A program made the position numbers and the translations under genes. The notes under the pieces were generated by a model. That model was not told the DNA's origin. It did not search any database and saw only the letters and a list, made by a program, of their open reading frames with translations. A stretch of 64,000 nt of DNA from Corella eumyota (Eukaryota; Chordata; Ascidiacea; Phlebobranchia; Corellidae), in NCBI GenBank assembly GCA_963082875.1, contig OY720100.1:3844001-3908000 (forward strand), written 5' to 3'. Shown in pieces: positions 34,350 to 45,096 of this stretch (positions are counted from its first letter, which is position 1; every line of letters starts with the position of its first letter).

Positions 34350-35194
34350 TGTTATAGACAATAACCTATTTTTCATACTTAAGTTTTGTGTTTATTTTGT
34401 GTATTGCGAGGCACGGCGTCGCTACATCCTGCGCAGTGCGGCGCTGTGACTTTTAATTTCTAAGCGGCTTTACGCCTGATTATTTCTTTATTACTTGTCA
34501 GTGGTTCTAGACCGCGACTGGACATACGGTTTTAAGCGTGAAATCCTTAGGATTTTCACTTGGGAAATTTTTGTTCTTTGTTTAAATCGCTTCTTTTCCT
34601 TTTTTCCTTGTTTTATTTTTGTCTTTAAATTGGCTTGTTTTATGATTAATACTTTTATATTGTAGTTATGTCTAACCGCGAAGCTTTAACGCTTTATGTG
34701 ATACCAGTAGCTTATGTTAGTGTTATGTGTAGTCGCTCACTGTATGTGTTTAGTTGCGCAATTTACAAGTAGTTTATGTTAGCTTATCATAATTTGCATA
34801 GTTTATTTTACTATTTAGTTTTTTATACTAACATCTATTTTCTATTTGAATAAGGTTATAGATACACTCTTTAAAAATCGTTATTAAACGTGATCAATCG
34901 TAATTAAACGTTATCTAATTGTTATTTGTCGTGAACCTCAACGTAACTTGAATCGTGATTAGAAGATTAGCATAATAAAGTAGCTTGTGATCTGTTCTAT
35001 ATTCTATTCTTGTGCCAAAGATTCAGCATCCATTAGATATTCTCGTTAACGCATTTTAAGTCTATCTTGCTTTTACCTCTAAAAGTAGCCTTATTCAATT
35101 GGCAATCACTAAGGACTGCATACGTAGAGTTGAGTTAGGCTTAGTCAATAATTGTTACTAAACGGTTAAGCAAGTTTAACTCTTATACTCTACA
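34350..35194. mobile_element. Probable solo LTR with 5-bp target duplication
   Basis: This 845-bp segment is in unit 1 but absent from the same point of unit 2. It begins TGTTATAGAC and ends CTCTACA, so it has TG...CA termini, and is flanked by the direct repeat GAAAC (34345-34349 and 35195-35199). The matching site in unit 2 has one GAAAC, as expected for an empty site. It contains a local GC-rich patch (34416-34450) and an AATAAA at about 34974. No protein-coding remains are seen. It is a fossil, inserted after the duplication. A deletion in unit 2 between the GAAAC repeats is the alternative. Confidence 0.65.
34840..34854 (+). other. Spliced-leader-like 15-mer followed by GT
   Basis: TTCTATTTGAATAAG is identical to the last 15 bases of the Ciona spliced leader (ATTCTATTTGAATAAG, from memory of the literature) and is followed by GTTATAG, a possible donor. 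It lies inside the solo LTR. A clear Sm-site is not apparent downstream, so a working SL RNA gene is unlikely. Confidence 0.4.
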
Positions 35195-35199
35195 GAAAC

Positions 35200-35853
35200 T
35201 TTACACATTTCTACATCAACTATATTTACGGCAAAAACACACAAAAACGTACTTTTACAGTTAAATTACACAATAGCGCTAATTTTTTTGTATACACCAA
35301 ATTATTCCCCATTATTTACCTATAGACTATGATAAATACAATAACTATTTGAACTTCGCGTGTCTAGGTGCTGTATAGGCAGATCTGTTCTCAAAAATTT
35401 TATTACGTCATTTCCTACAGCATCACATGGCTGTGAGTACGCAATTTTTCTCGTTCGTAAAACAAGAATTTTTGTTTCTTTTTTTTGTTCGAAAAAAAGT
35501 GGGTTTTCATAAATTTTTTTCTGGTTAACTTGTATCAATTTACAATACCACACACCTTAAAAATTTACATGCAAAAGCTTACAAGGCATTTTAGTTAAAA
35601 ACGTAAGAAATTTAAATATAGTTTCCGAAAAATTTTTGTGTTAAGAATCCACAAATTTCGAAAATACAATTTTTTTGTTTGTAACTATTAACTTTTTAGT
35701 ATAAACTATTATATTATTGTGAGTCACAATATACCCAATTTATAACAATTGATGTAGTAGCCTATTATTTAAAAAAATAAAATTACAAAAAAAGCTTAAA
35801 GATGCAGTACTGCTTGAAATAGTACTTATTAAACAATCAAAACTTTAAAAAAA
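35200..35853. other. 5' flank of the duplicated Cys-rich gene, unit 1
   Basis: AT-rich and shared with 44440-45096. It has no TATA box that I would trust. Short minus-strand frames here are chance frames kept by the duplication. Confidence 0.5.
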
Positions 35854-36704
35854 ATGTCTGATTATACTTCCAATAGAGCAGGCAGTAGCTATACGTACGG
35901 ACCTATAACAGATACACTTAGAAGCGATATTGAAGAGTCCTCAGATGAGTTATATCTACAAGGTCGCCTTGAAGAAACCTGGGACGAAGCAATTTTAAAT
36001 TCGGTTCGGCGAAATGCTGACGACGTTGCTTTAGAAGATAAAATAAATACTTTCGAACAGTCACTTCAGCTGGACCGTGAACTACAGGCCGACGAAATAT
36101 GCCGAGTCAAACGACGTTGCCAGCAAATTCGACAGAATTACGTTTGCCAACAACAGGCTAATCTATCGTTACCACCGCGGTTTAAACCGTTAAACGGCAC
36201 TTGTGACAACCAAGGTACAAGAGATCGCCACTTTCCTCATGCAGTAAAACAAAAAAGACATGTAAACAAAGTCCTGCTTCGAGGTTAGGCTGCGCTGCAT
36301 TGCCGCTTACAAAAATAGGTTGTCAGAGAACAAGTCGCAAGGAAGAGGCACTTGAAAGACGCTGCGAACAAGACGTGCAAAGCTTCTTAAGAAAACAAGC
36401 TTGTAAAAGGGTCCAAAAGGAATCTAACTTAACGCGCGTTTGTGCCTTCAACCCGCCTTTGCAGGAATGTCCCACAAAGATTCGAATTCCAGCCTCAAAT
36501 CAAAGTTTGATGTCTTCTGACAACCGCGTCATCACTCAGTGCGACCAATCCATTCGAAGCAACTCAGGTCTAAACGAGTGTCCAAACGAGAAGTTAAAAG
36601 CCTTACAAATGTATGCTCGTCAGCAGCTAGAAAAAATTGAACAACGAGCTCGGGAGTTTGAAGCATGTAACGACAGCGTTAATAACCTACCATGCCAAAA
36701 ATAA
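35854..36704 (+). pseudogene. Frameshifted copy of the intronless Cys-rich gene
   Basis: Nearly identical to 45097-45948, but one G is missing at about 36235 (CACTTTCCTC here, CACTTTGCCTC there). Translation therefore leaves the frame at residue ~127 and stops at 36288. The downstream half remains open in the original frame (36300-36704), so decay is very recent. An assembly error would look the same. Confidence 0.75.
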
Positions 36705-36978
36705 GCCTTAAGCCCCTTTTTACGTGAGAAAAATTTACAACCCCTGTGATAGCGCGTTGGGTTAATAAAAAAATGCCTGATTTTAAATAAATCAAATCAC
36801 GTTTACAAATGCACCATTTAAAATGTTTTACCTGAACAATTTTGCTGATAATAGGATATAAATTCTAAAACCAAATATTAAGTAATATAACTTTAGTCTA
36901 TTTTTTGTAAACCTTATTATTAAAGAATATAATAATCATGTTTCTATAGTACATAGTTCAACAAAATCTACAATATAC

Positions 36979-37182
36979 TGGCAGCGTGGTGTAGTGGTAA
37001 GAACACTTGCTACACCACACATGAGGTTGTGGGTTCAATCCCCACTGCTCTCATGCTGTAACGCCCTTGAGTAAGGTGCTATAAGCGGTATCGAAACTGG
37101 GTCGGAGTAACTGACGTTATTCTATGTTTAAGTCGCGCATTCGACTTTCCCACACCGGGGATAAAGATATATACAAAAAAAT
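36979..37182 (+). mobile_element. SINE with ~90-bp internal deletion, unit 1 copy
   Basis: From TATAAGCGGTATC it jumps to GAAACTGGGTC. The unit 2 counterpart at 46222-46508 is undeleted, so the insertion predates the duplication and the deletion follows it. Confidence 0.85.
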
Positions 37183-37259
37183 ATTTTGCAACTAAATCTG
37201 TAACTCCAAAAAAAACTGATATTCATTACTGGAATTTTTATTAAAAACATTCTGGTGAA

Positions 37260-38251
37260 TTACCAGATAAAAGGACACTTTTCTCTTAAAATTCGAACCC
37301 CATAATTGACCCATTCTTGTTTCGTTATCCACAGTTCTTCAGCATTATTAAGACATGATAACACTGCTCCACCTTTCCAAGCAATAATAGATGGATCTAG
37401 ATTCTTCAATAAAATAAAAACTTAATTTATTAATCTGTTTTTTCAATACAGGGGTAAACCTACTGCCAAATTACATACAAATAGTGTTTAAAATATCTGG
37501 CTCAGCAGGGATTCATACCGTTTATAGCACCTTTTTTAAAAGCATGAGAGCAGTGGGGATTGAACCCATGACCTCATATGGTGTAGCAAGTATTCTTACT
37601 ATTTAGTCATCTATAACATATTAAAAAAAATCAAAAATTACCTTTGGTTTGTTAATGATCTCAACTTGGTCACCAAATGTATGACTATCATTCTCTCGCA
37701 AGCCAGCTTTTATCCTTGTTTTTAAAACGTTTTCTATGCCACTAAAATTTGCCAGCCCTCCCCCAACCAATAGAATGCAACTGTAAAGTCTTTTTTTTAC
37801 TTCATGATCAATGGAAATGTTTTCAAAAGTGTTTTCGATGCTCCAGATTATGGCTTGATCCAAACATAAAAGATTTTTCAAGTTGTGTAAAGCAAGTTGC
37901 TGGTCATCTCTATAAAAAAATATAGTTGGCTGTTCAGTTTATTATATTGGCACCAAATTTAATATACAGGCAACTTGAGATTTAAGTATTTTGTAGTACC
38001 ATGAAAGTCATCAAAGACAAAATATGGGATGGTGCAACAAAATTTCCCCTTACGTTAGGCTGTAGGATTTTCAATTAAATCTTTTTCAATTTGAGAATAA
38101 AAAATTATATTTGAACTAAATAAAAAAGTAAATTTAAGTTATTAACAAGTTATTGTAACCTGGCAGAATATTTCTTATCTTTGGGGTTTGTTGTAACTAA
38201 CTCTTTGTCTTCAAAATTGGCTTGCTTTAATGTCTTTTTGGAATTGCCAGT
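37260..38251 (-). pseudogene. Duplicated 3' fragment of ACTR8 (exons 10-12)
   Basis: Exon equivalents are 38160-38251, 37642-37909 and 37260-37403, the same lengths as in the full gene. Frames and splice sites are still intact (LYSCILLVGGGLANFSGIENV, GVRILREKCPFIW and stop). Exons 1-9 and the promoter were not copied, so no complete ACTR8 can be made from it. It would be expressed only through an upstream fusion. Confidence 0.85.
37499..37612 (-). mobile_element. SINE fragment, unit 1
   Basis: Keeps GGCTCAGCAGGGATTCATACCG and the box B side. The tail-side half, present in the unit 2 copy at 46966, is lost here. Confidence 0.75.
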
Positions 38252-38325
38252 CTAAAAAGTTATCAATTTTTTTCTAAAAAGTTATCAATTTTTTTTGCCA
38301 GTCTAAAAAGTTATCAATTATTAGG
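38252..38325. repeat. Duplication junction with triplicated short repeat
   Basis: CTAAAAAGTTATCAATT occurs three times at the point where unit 1 (ACTR8 exon 10 copy) meets unit 2 (family gene copy 4). The single-copy version at 47760 reads CTAAAATGTTATCAATT. It is a local end-joining or replication-slippage scar. Confidence 0.75.
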
Positions 38326-38725
38326 ACTCAACATACCACAGGGCAGCTTCATTCAAGAATTCAACTAATACCACCTTTAAATTATTATTAACCGCCAAGT
38401 ACCCGTAGGTGCCAGCTTGTAGATAATATTGTATAGCGCCACCACCTTCAGGCACTTGAAGATCTTCTGGAATTTTCATCTTCAAAGTCACCTTATCAGC
38501 ATCTTCAACTAGTTTAACGTTCTCGTTCTTTACACCGAGATAGTAAGTTGTATTTGTCATTGCGTTGGTGACGGATAAAAAAAACTCGTCGGTTGTATTA
38601 GTCGCCAGTTTGCTGTTCCAACTATGTTGCGTTGTGGTAAGATATATTGAACGGTTAAGTTTAATTTCATTGTTTTTCGGCCAGCAATAACTAAAATTTG
38701 CGGCGCATTTAATTGAACACGACAT
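38321..38725 (-). CDS. Copy 4 of the family, hybrid with shortened loop
   Basis: A 134-residue frame. The N-terminal half and upstream flank match copy 2, while the C-terminus (LVEFLNEAALWYVES) resembles copy 0. It is thus a hybrid made at the duplication breakpoint. About ten residues of the central loop are missing in frame (TLKMKIPEDLQVPEGGG). It may still be functional. Confidence 0.55.
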   Translation of the reverse strand: MSCSIKCAANFSYCWPKNNEIKLNRSIYLTTTQHSWNSKLATNTTDEFFLSVTNAMTNTTYYLGVKNENVKLVEDADKVTLKMKIPEDLQVPEGGGAIQYYLQAGTYGYLAVNNNLKVVLVEFLNEAALWYVES

Positions 38726-38780
38726 GACTTGACTTAACAATCTTAACGCACACCCTTTTTAAAATTTAACGATTACTCTT

Positions 38781-38807
38781 TTTATTTTATATCTAAAACA
38801 TTTGCAT
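38781..38807 (-). promoter_or_regulatory. Octamer plus TATA-like block of copy 4
   Basis: Minus strand ATGCAAAT (38800-38807), then GTTTTAGATATAAAATAAA. Confidence 0.55.
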
Positions 38808-39793
38808 ACTAGTTTAAAAACAAACTTTTCCTTAAATAAACTAATTACAATACTAGAAAAAACGGAAAGTTTTTGTTGTTTAAACAAGAGATGTACGCGT
38901 TACACTTTTTAAACAGTAACTTAATCCAATGTAATCTATAGCCTATCCGTTTTCTATACCTCTCCACAACAGCTTGGTAAACATGTTTTATGATCACTAG
39001 TAACTGTAGCTTATTGTGGATAAATCCACATAAACTAACTTTAAATTTTACAAACAAATTGTTTTTTTGATGTTAATTTGAGATTGAATTGTTATATATT
39101 TGCTGTCAAGCTTTGGCGTATTTTTCCTCCCTATTTAAAGAACGAGTTTGAATGCTTTTAACTATAACTTGTTTATCGAATTTTCGGTTTATATTTAACA
39201 ACTCTTTTCACATTTAAACTTTAAACTCCTTTTCTGGTATTAAATCTTTTTTTAACGATTTATTTACGCTTTTTATTAAGTGCAATCGTTTGTTTTAAAA
39301 ACAAATAGGCAATTTGTTCTACTGAACGGACGCCACCAAATAAACATGGATTTAGACAATCCTAAAACTCATGGTTTATTTTCGGAAGAACTTAACCAGA
39401 ATTTTATATTCTTGTAACCAACCAACAACTACGAATAGTTTCTAAAATTAACAAATTTGCTACATAACCATTTAAACCTATAACTACGGGAAAGAAACAA
39501 CATTTAGCTTATTAGTTTGAAAACGTGACTATAACTATCCAGTAAAATAAGGTTATTTTTACAAAGCAAATAACCAAGAAACTTAACAAAATAAGGTATC
39601 GGCTATTATTACGTTGCGAGTTTAAAAAAATATGATTTACTTTTATTTCATTAAAACCTGTTTAATTCTTACCTTTGATGTATTTAAAAAACAACAACAA
39701 CCAAGTTTACCCTTTAAAAATTGTATTACAATACGCACATACAAAAGTATACACACAAATGTAATTTAAACTCATTTTTTCAAAGTATATTAT

Positions 39794-40228
39794 TTATGAG
39801 ACATACCACGTGGAAGCCATACTCTTAAAATTGACTAAAACCACCTTTGAGTTACTGTTCACCGTCAAGTAACCGTTAGTGCCAGCTTGTAGATAAAATT
39901 GTGTAAAGCCACCACCTTCAGGCGTTTGTGGATCTACTGGAATCTGTTCACCTACAATTGGATCTATAATGCTGGAGTCTATCTTCTTCAAAGTCACCTT
40001 ATCAGCGTTGGCAACTAGTTTAAGTTTCCCGTTCTTTACACCGAGATAGTAAGTTGCATTTGTCGCTGCATTGGTGACGGAAAAAACAAACTCGTCGGTT
40101 GCATTAGTTGCCAATTCGTTCCAATTATGTTTTGTTGTAGTAAGATACAATGAACGATTAAGTTTAATTTCATTGTTTTTCGGCCAGCAATAATTTGAAT
40201 TTGCGGCGTATTTAATTGTACACGACAT
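39794..40228 (-). CDS. Copy 5 of the ~144-residue single-exon family
   Basis: Duplicate of copy 3, 6397 bases away, with an intact 144-residue frame. One visible residue change is TTTKHN for TTTQHN. Start, loop and C-terminal STWYVS are the same. Confidence 0.62.
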   Translation of the reverse strand: MSCTIKYAANSNYCWPKNNEIKLNRSLYLTTTKHNWNELATNATDEFVFSVTNAATNATYYLGVKNGKLKLVANADKVTLKKIDSSIIDPIVGEQIPVDPQTPEGGGFTQFYLQAGTNGYLTVNSNSKVVLVNFKSMASTWYVS

Positions 40229-40283
40229 GACTTTACTTAACAATATTAACCCACACCCTTTCAAACATTTATCGATTACTCTT

Positions 40284-40310
40284 TTTATTTTATACCTAAA
40301 ACATTTGCAT
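40284..40310 (-). promoter_or_regulatory. Octamer plus TATA block of copy 5
   Basis: Minus strand ATGCAAAT (40303-40310), then GTTTTAGGTATAAAATAAA, about 60 bases before the start codon. Confidence 0.6.
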
Positions 40311-40686
40311 ACTATAATTTAAAATTTTTTTTTAAATAAACTATATCCCTTACTACATGGAACGGAATTTTTTATCGTTTAACAAAGTATTACACCACTC
40401 TTGAACAATAGCGTTACACCACTCTTGAACAATAACTTAACGCCACATTTTTTTGGGTTATCTAGTCTAGCCTATCAATCTTAATTCATCCCCTTATAAG
40501 GCTTAGTGAATAATATGGGCTATGTAAAAAAGGAAACCAAAAAATGATAAACTGTATAGTTTGGAAATTCCAAATTACACTCAATTCCTAAGTGATCCCT
40601 AATTTAAAATAAGTGTATATTAGTATCAGACATGGGGCTGAATACATTTTTTTGCATTCGATTTTTTTAAGAATACTTTTATATTA

Positions 40687-41110
40687 TTATTCGAATTGCC
40701 GAATGTTTTAAAGGTCACAAATAACAGGTATTCGAATTAAATTCGAATAAATTCGTTTTTGAATTCGAATTGCCGAATATTTATAAAAAAATTACGTTGG
40801 GCTATTCGAATTAAATTCGAATAAATTCGTTTTTAAATTCGAATTGCCGAATATTTTATGAAAAAGTTACGTTTGGGTATTCGAATTAAATTCGAATAAA
40901 TTCGTTTTTGAATTCGAATTGCCAAATATTTATAAAAAATTTACGTTTGGGTATTCGAATTAAATTCGAATAAATTCGTTTTTGAATTCGAATTGCCGAA
41001 TATTTATAAAAAATTTACGTTTGGGTATTCGAATTGAATTCGAACAAATTCGTTTTTAAATTCGAATTGTCGAATATTTTATGAAAAATTCACGTTTGGC
41101 TATTCGAATA
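40687..41110. repeat. Left subterminal array of the hAT element
   Basis: About five tandem units of ~74 bp built from TATTCGAATTAAATTCGAATAAA and AATTCGAATTGCCGAATATTT. The repeated TTCGAA/TTCGAAT palindromes are likely transposase-binding sites. Confidence 0.85.
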
Positions 41111-41462
41111 TTTTTTTGGTTACACAAATTCGAATAATTCTGTTTGAAGTATCAATTAATTTTAATGTCATTTGGCAAATGGTATTTTAAAGGTTTCGGC
41201 TGTACTAATTTGGTACAATTCTTGAACTAGGTAGATATTTAACGTTTAACCGACTTAATTAGACTGTGAAGTTCAAACTGCAAAACACAATTCAACTTCA
41301 TAAATTTACAAGTTAGCCGTAATACAAAAAGAACAAATGGTTTATTAAACAAAAAGGGTCATACAAGTAACAGCATTAAAAAAAAATTAGGGTTTAATTT
41401 AATGCAATCAAATCGGGCACAGTAGACTCCATGAACAAAGTTAACACGATTAAAACATCAGT

Positions 41463-43558
41463 TTAGCAATGGTATTGCTTTCCGTTTATCTTAATACACA
41501 TAAGTTGTTCAAATGTTTTGTCACTGAGACGACATCGCTCTGGTCTAAAAATCTTGCCTCCTGTACTGAACACTCGCTCAACGGGAGCAGAGGAAGCGGG
41601 TATTCCGAGATATATTTTAGCCATTTTTGATAAATTCCAATGGGATTATTTTCTCCAGTATTCTAAGACATTTGCGTGATTAGGCAAACATGGCTCCGTA
41701 AAATACTCTGCAATTTCTTGTTCACAAGATTTCTGAGCAAATGGTAATACATCTGGTGGCGAGTCGGGCATAAAATCAAATAACCCGATTGGAGCCAGAC
41801 CCTTATTTTCAAAAACGGTGGCTTCGTCAGATGATTGAGTGGATGGGATGTTATCGGATGATTTATTTTGACTGGTAACATTGCAAGATTGTTTTACACA
41901 ATGCTCATCTTTTATTGCATCTAGCTTTGATAATAGAAGTTGTCGGTATTCCACGCGTTTTTCACTTTCTGCGCACCATTTCAATTTAAATCTGGGGTCG
42001 ATCATGGCTGATAAAATATACAGTGGTTGATTCAAAAAGTAATTTAATCGCGCATTTATCGAACACTTTAATTCATTAAAAATAAATGACGTAAAACGAG
42101 GGTTGATACTTCGCAAATTGGATTTCAACCCTAGTACACATGGCACAATTATGCTTGAAGAAACCGTTAGCTCTTTTTGACACATTGTTGTTGCTTCTTT
42201 GAACGGTTGCAAGATGCAACATAGCTCTTCCAACATGGTGCGATCGTGCGTTGTTAGTTTTGCGCAATCTAACGTAAATAAAACATCTTGGGGTACATTT
42301 AAAATAGATTGAATCATTGCTAACTCGGAATCCCAGCGAGTTACATCAGCTGGTTGCAGACGTCTAAAATTCTCCAAAGCTTCACAAGCAATAGTCGACC
42401 TTCTCGTAAAAGAAACAATGCTTGAAACCTTACTTATTATCTTTCTGATTTGTCCTGCTTCTTTAAGTCCATCTTTTACAACCAGTTGCAGTGTATGGGC
42501 AAAACAAGGACCATGTTTTCTAGGTAGCTTATCCTCATGGTGCGTGTCTTCCTTCTCGGAATCGTCAGTATCTGTAGAACTTTCATTACTGCTTTCGATT
42601 TCGCTGTGCACTATAAAACCAGGCAATGAAAAGGCTTTTTTCATGTTAGAAGCGTTGTCGGTTATTATGTGAGTTATCTTATGTGCTATTTCATAATGTG
42701 AGACGCATTCTTCAAATTGGTTGTTAATATTTAACCCTGTATGCCTTCCTTTAAATCGTTTGCACGCGAGCATGGACGATTTAATTTTCCATTTGTTTGT
42801 TATGTAATGTGCAGTAATGCCTAAGTAACTTCGCATTTGTCTGTTAGACCAAATATCGACGGTGACACTAATTCCTTTTGCGAGAGTCATTTCGCATCTT
42901 ACTTCCCGTTCTATTACTTCACATCTACGTTGCAACAAATTTGTTGTTAAAAGTTTCCTGTTTGGAATGCGAGCGCGTGGATCTAATGTGGTTATCAGAT
43001 CTTGAAATTCTAAATTTTCAACAATTGAAAGAGGTTGAAGTGAACCAGCGATAAATTCCACAATTTTGTTGTTAATTTTAACTTGCCGAGAATCCGAATT
43101 TGAATATTTTTTTCCAATACCGGAAGTAAGAAAACTGGCAATATTTGGTTGTGCAGTCATGTCATCGCTTACCGTTTCATTTAAAGCACCTGGGTGTTTG
43201 CGCTGTAACATAAATTTGAATGTCAAAATTTGGAAAATTAACACCCAAGTGCCAAAACAAAAAATTCGTTTTCAAGTTAAAAATGGCTATATTTAAAATA
43301 CTTTAACAGCAATTTAAAGCAAGCACAACCACAAATACAACTTAAAATAAACTAGTTTTTAAATATAAAATTAACAGTAAGAAAAATAACATTGTGTAGT
43401 TAATAAACCTTAAGGTGTGCAAGTAAATTCGATGTAGTTGTCCCAATTGTAGATATTCTCTTTCTGCAGTATACACAAGTGGCTTGGTATTTCGTTTGAC
43501 GATTATCTGGTACTTCAAAATGCGCATATACTGCAGATTTTTGGCTACTGCAAGCCAT
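41463..43558 (-). CDS. hAT transposase (BED finger, RNase H-like, dimerisation domain), one in-frame stop
   Basis: Exon 1 is 43409-43558 and exon 2 is 43202 to 41463. The BED zinc finger spans the intron: CVYC...NLLAHLK joined to RKHP. The catalytic core includes VTVDIWSNRQMRSYLGITAHYI and HIITDNASNMKKAF, with a GPCFAHTLQLVVKDGL segment, and the C-terminal hAT dimerisation region (AKIYLGIPASSAPVERVFS, then GGKIFRPERCRLS). A single TAA at 41646-41648 falls between EYWRK and SHWNLSKMAK, so the main frame ends at 41646 and the dimerisation region follows in the same frame. This copy is probably inactive but young. The family is close to ZBED-type hATs. Confidence 0.88.
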
Positions 43559-43877
43559 AACTTTTTAGTTTTATTTTAATCTTTTAAAAAGCCTACTAAC
43601 GTTAAAGTAGCTGGAATAATAAAAAGACATGCCTGGGCAGGCCAGCATAATTCAAAAACTAAACTATTACATCACAGTGTACATTGTTTATTAATTTTTA
43701 AATTTGTGATTGCGCAATTTATATATTTTATAAATTATTATATTAAATTTATTTTCTTTGGTATAAACTAAAAACACAGCTTTTACCTTGACAATAAAAA
43801 TATCTAATAATAAGCTTCCCCTGAAAAAGGCATTTTTTAAGGTCCCTTACTTTTTTTCTGCTTGAAAACTTAAATTA

Positions 43878-44200
43878 TTTCGAATAAATTGATTCGCGAA
43901 TTGTCGAATAATTTTGTTGTCATTTGCGCTTGGCCATTCGAATAGAACTCGAATTAATTTAGTTTTACATTCGAATTGTCGAATAATTTTGTTGTTATTT
44001 GCGGTTGGCCATTCGAATAGAACTCGAATGAATTTAGTTTTACATTCGAATTGTCGAATAATTTTGTTGTTATTTGCGGTTGGCCATTCGAATAGAACTC
44101 GAATTAATTTAGTTTTACATTCGAATTGTCGAATAATTTTGTTGTTATTTGCGGTTGGCTATTCGAATTAAATTCGAATTATTATAAAATTAAAAACTTG
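43878..44200. repeat. Right subterminal array of the hAT element
   Basis: About four 75-bp units (CATTCGAATTGTCGAATAA... GGCCATTCGAATAGAACTCG). They share the TTCGAAT core with the left array but differ in the spacer sequence. Confidence 0.85.
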
Positions 44201-44292
44201 GTATTCGAATATTCGCTTAGTTTTAAAAATTGGTATTCGAATGCATTCGAATACGAATGACGAATACGAATTGCCCCATGTCTGATTAGTAT

Positions 44293-45096
44293 ACATTTCC
44301 AAGTATTTTTTGTTGCTATAAAATGATAATGGTTTAGAACCGCTGTTAGACGTTAGTTTGCCTGGAGAAAAATCGTGTGCAAGTTTTACTTTATTATCAG
44401 AAAATACTACATTACACAAAATATTTTAGCTACATAAGGAAACTTTACACATTTCTACATCAACTATATTTACGGCAAAAACACACAAAAACGTACTTTT
44501 ACAGTTAAATTACACAATAACGCTAATTATTTTGTATACACCAAATTATTCCCCTTTATTTACCTATAGACTATGATAAATACAATAACTATTTGAACTT
44601 CGCGTGTCTAGGTGCTGTATCGGCAGATCTGTTCTCAAAAATTTTATTACGTCATTTCCTACAGCATCACATGGCAGTGAGTACGCATTTTTTCTCGTTC
44701 GTAAAACAAGAATTTTTGTTTCTTTTTTTTGTTTGAAAAAAAAGTGGGTTTTCATAAATTTTTTTCTGGTTAACTTGTATCAACTAACAATACCACACAC
44801 CTTAAAAATTTACATGCAAAAGCTTACAAGGCATTTTAGTTAAAAACGTAAGAAATTTAAATATAGTTTCCGAAAAATTTTTGTGTTAAGAATTCACAAA
44901 TTTCGAAAATACAATTTTTTTGTTTGTAACTATGAACTTTTTAGTATAAACTTTTATATTATTGTTAGTCACAATATACCCAATTTGTAACAATTGATGT
45001 AGTAGCCTATTATTTAAAAAAATAAAATTAAAAAAAAGCCTAAAGATGCAGTACTGCTTGAAATAAAACTTACTAAACAATCAAAACTTTAAAAAA
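44293..45096. other. 5' flank of the Cys-rich gene, unit 2
   Basis: Corresponds to 34200-34349 plus 35195-35853 of unit 1 without the solo LTR. No gene seen. Confidence 0.55.

Larger units (their letters stand above)
31960..38290. repeat. Segmental duplication, unit 1
   Basis: Matches 38390-47770 in the same order: family gene, spacer, family gene, spacer, Cys-rich gene, SINE, ACTR8 exons 12-10. The offset is ~6.4 kb before the hAT site, 9243 bases at the Cys-rich gene and 9509 at ACTR8 exon 11. Differences are explained by a solo LTR here (34350-35194), the hAT element in unit 2, and SINE deletions. Identity looks very high, with only scattered substitutions, so the event is recent. The left edge falls inside a family gene, which suggests unequal crossing-over between paralogs. 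Confidence 0.9.
40619..44292 (-). mobile_element. hAT DNA transposon with perfect 8-bp target duplication
   Basis: The element proper is 40627-44284. Ends are CAGACATGGGG and its exact inverse, with 8-bp duplications ATTAGTAT at 40619-40626 and 44285-44292, the hallmark length for hAT. Inside are a two-exon BED-finger transposase gene and, at both ends, tandem TTCGAAT-rich arrays. The corresponding site in unit 1 is empty, so it inserted after the segmental duplication. Confidence 0.95.

Noticed and set aside
34674-34782. Small plus-strand frame (MSNREALTLYVIPVAY) in the solo LTR
   Set aside because: About 35 codons with no known counterpart; expected by chance.
42418-42672. Plus-strand frame within the hAT element
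   Set aside because: Antisense shadow of the transposase gene.
43914-44171. Repetitive open frame HSNRTRINLVLHSNCRIILLL
   Set aside because: It is the translation of the 75-bp subterminal repeat of the hAT element, and a multiple of three keeps it open by chance.
44168-44419. Minus-strand frame spanning the hAT right end
   Set aside because: It crosses the target-site duplication and has no family resemblance.
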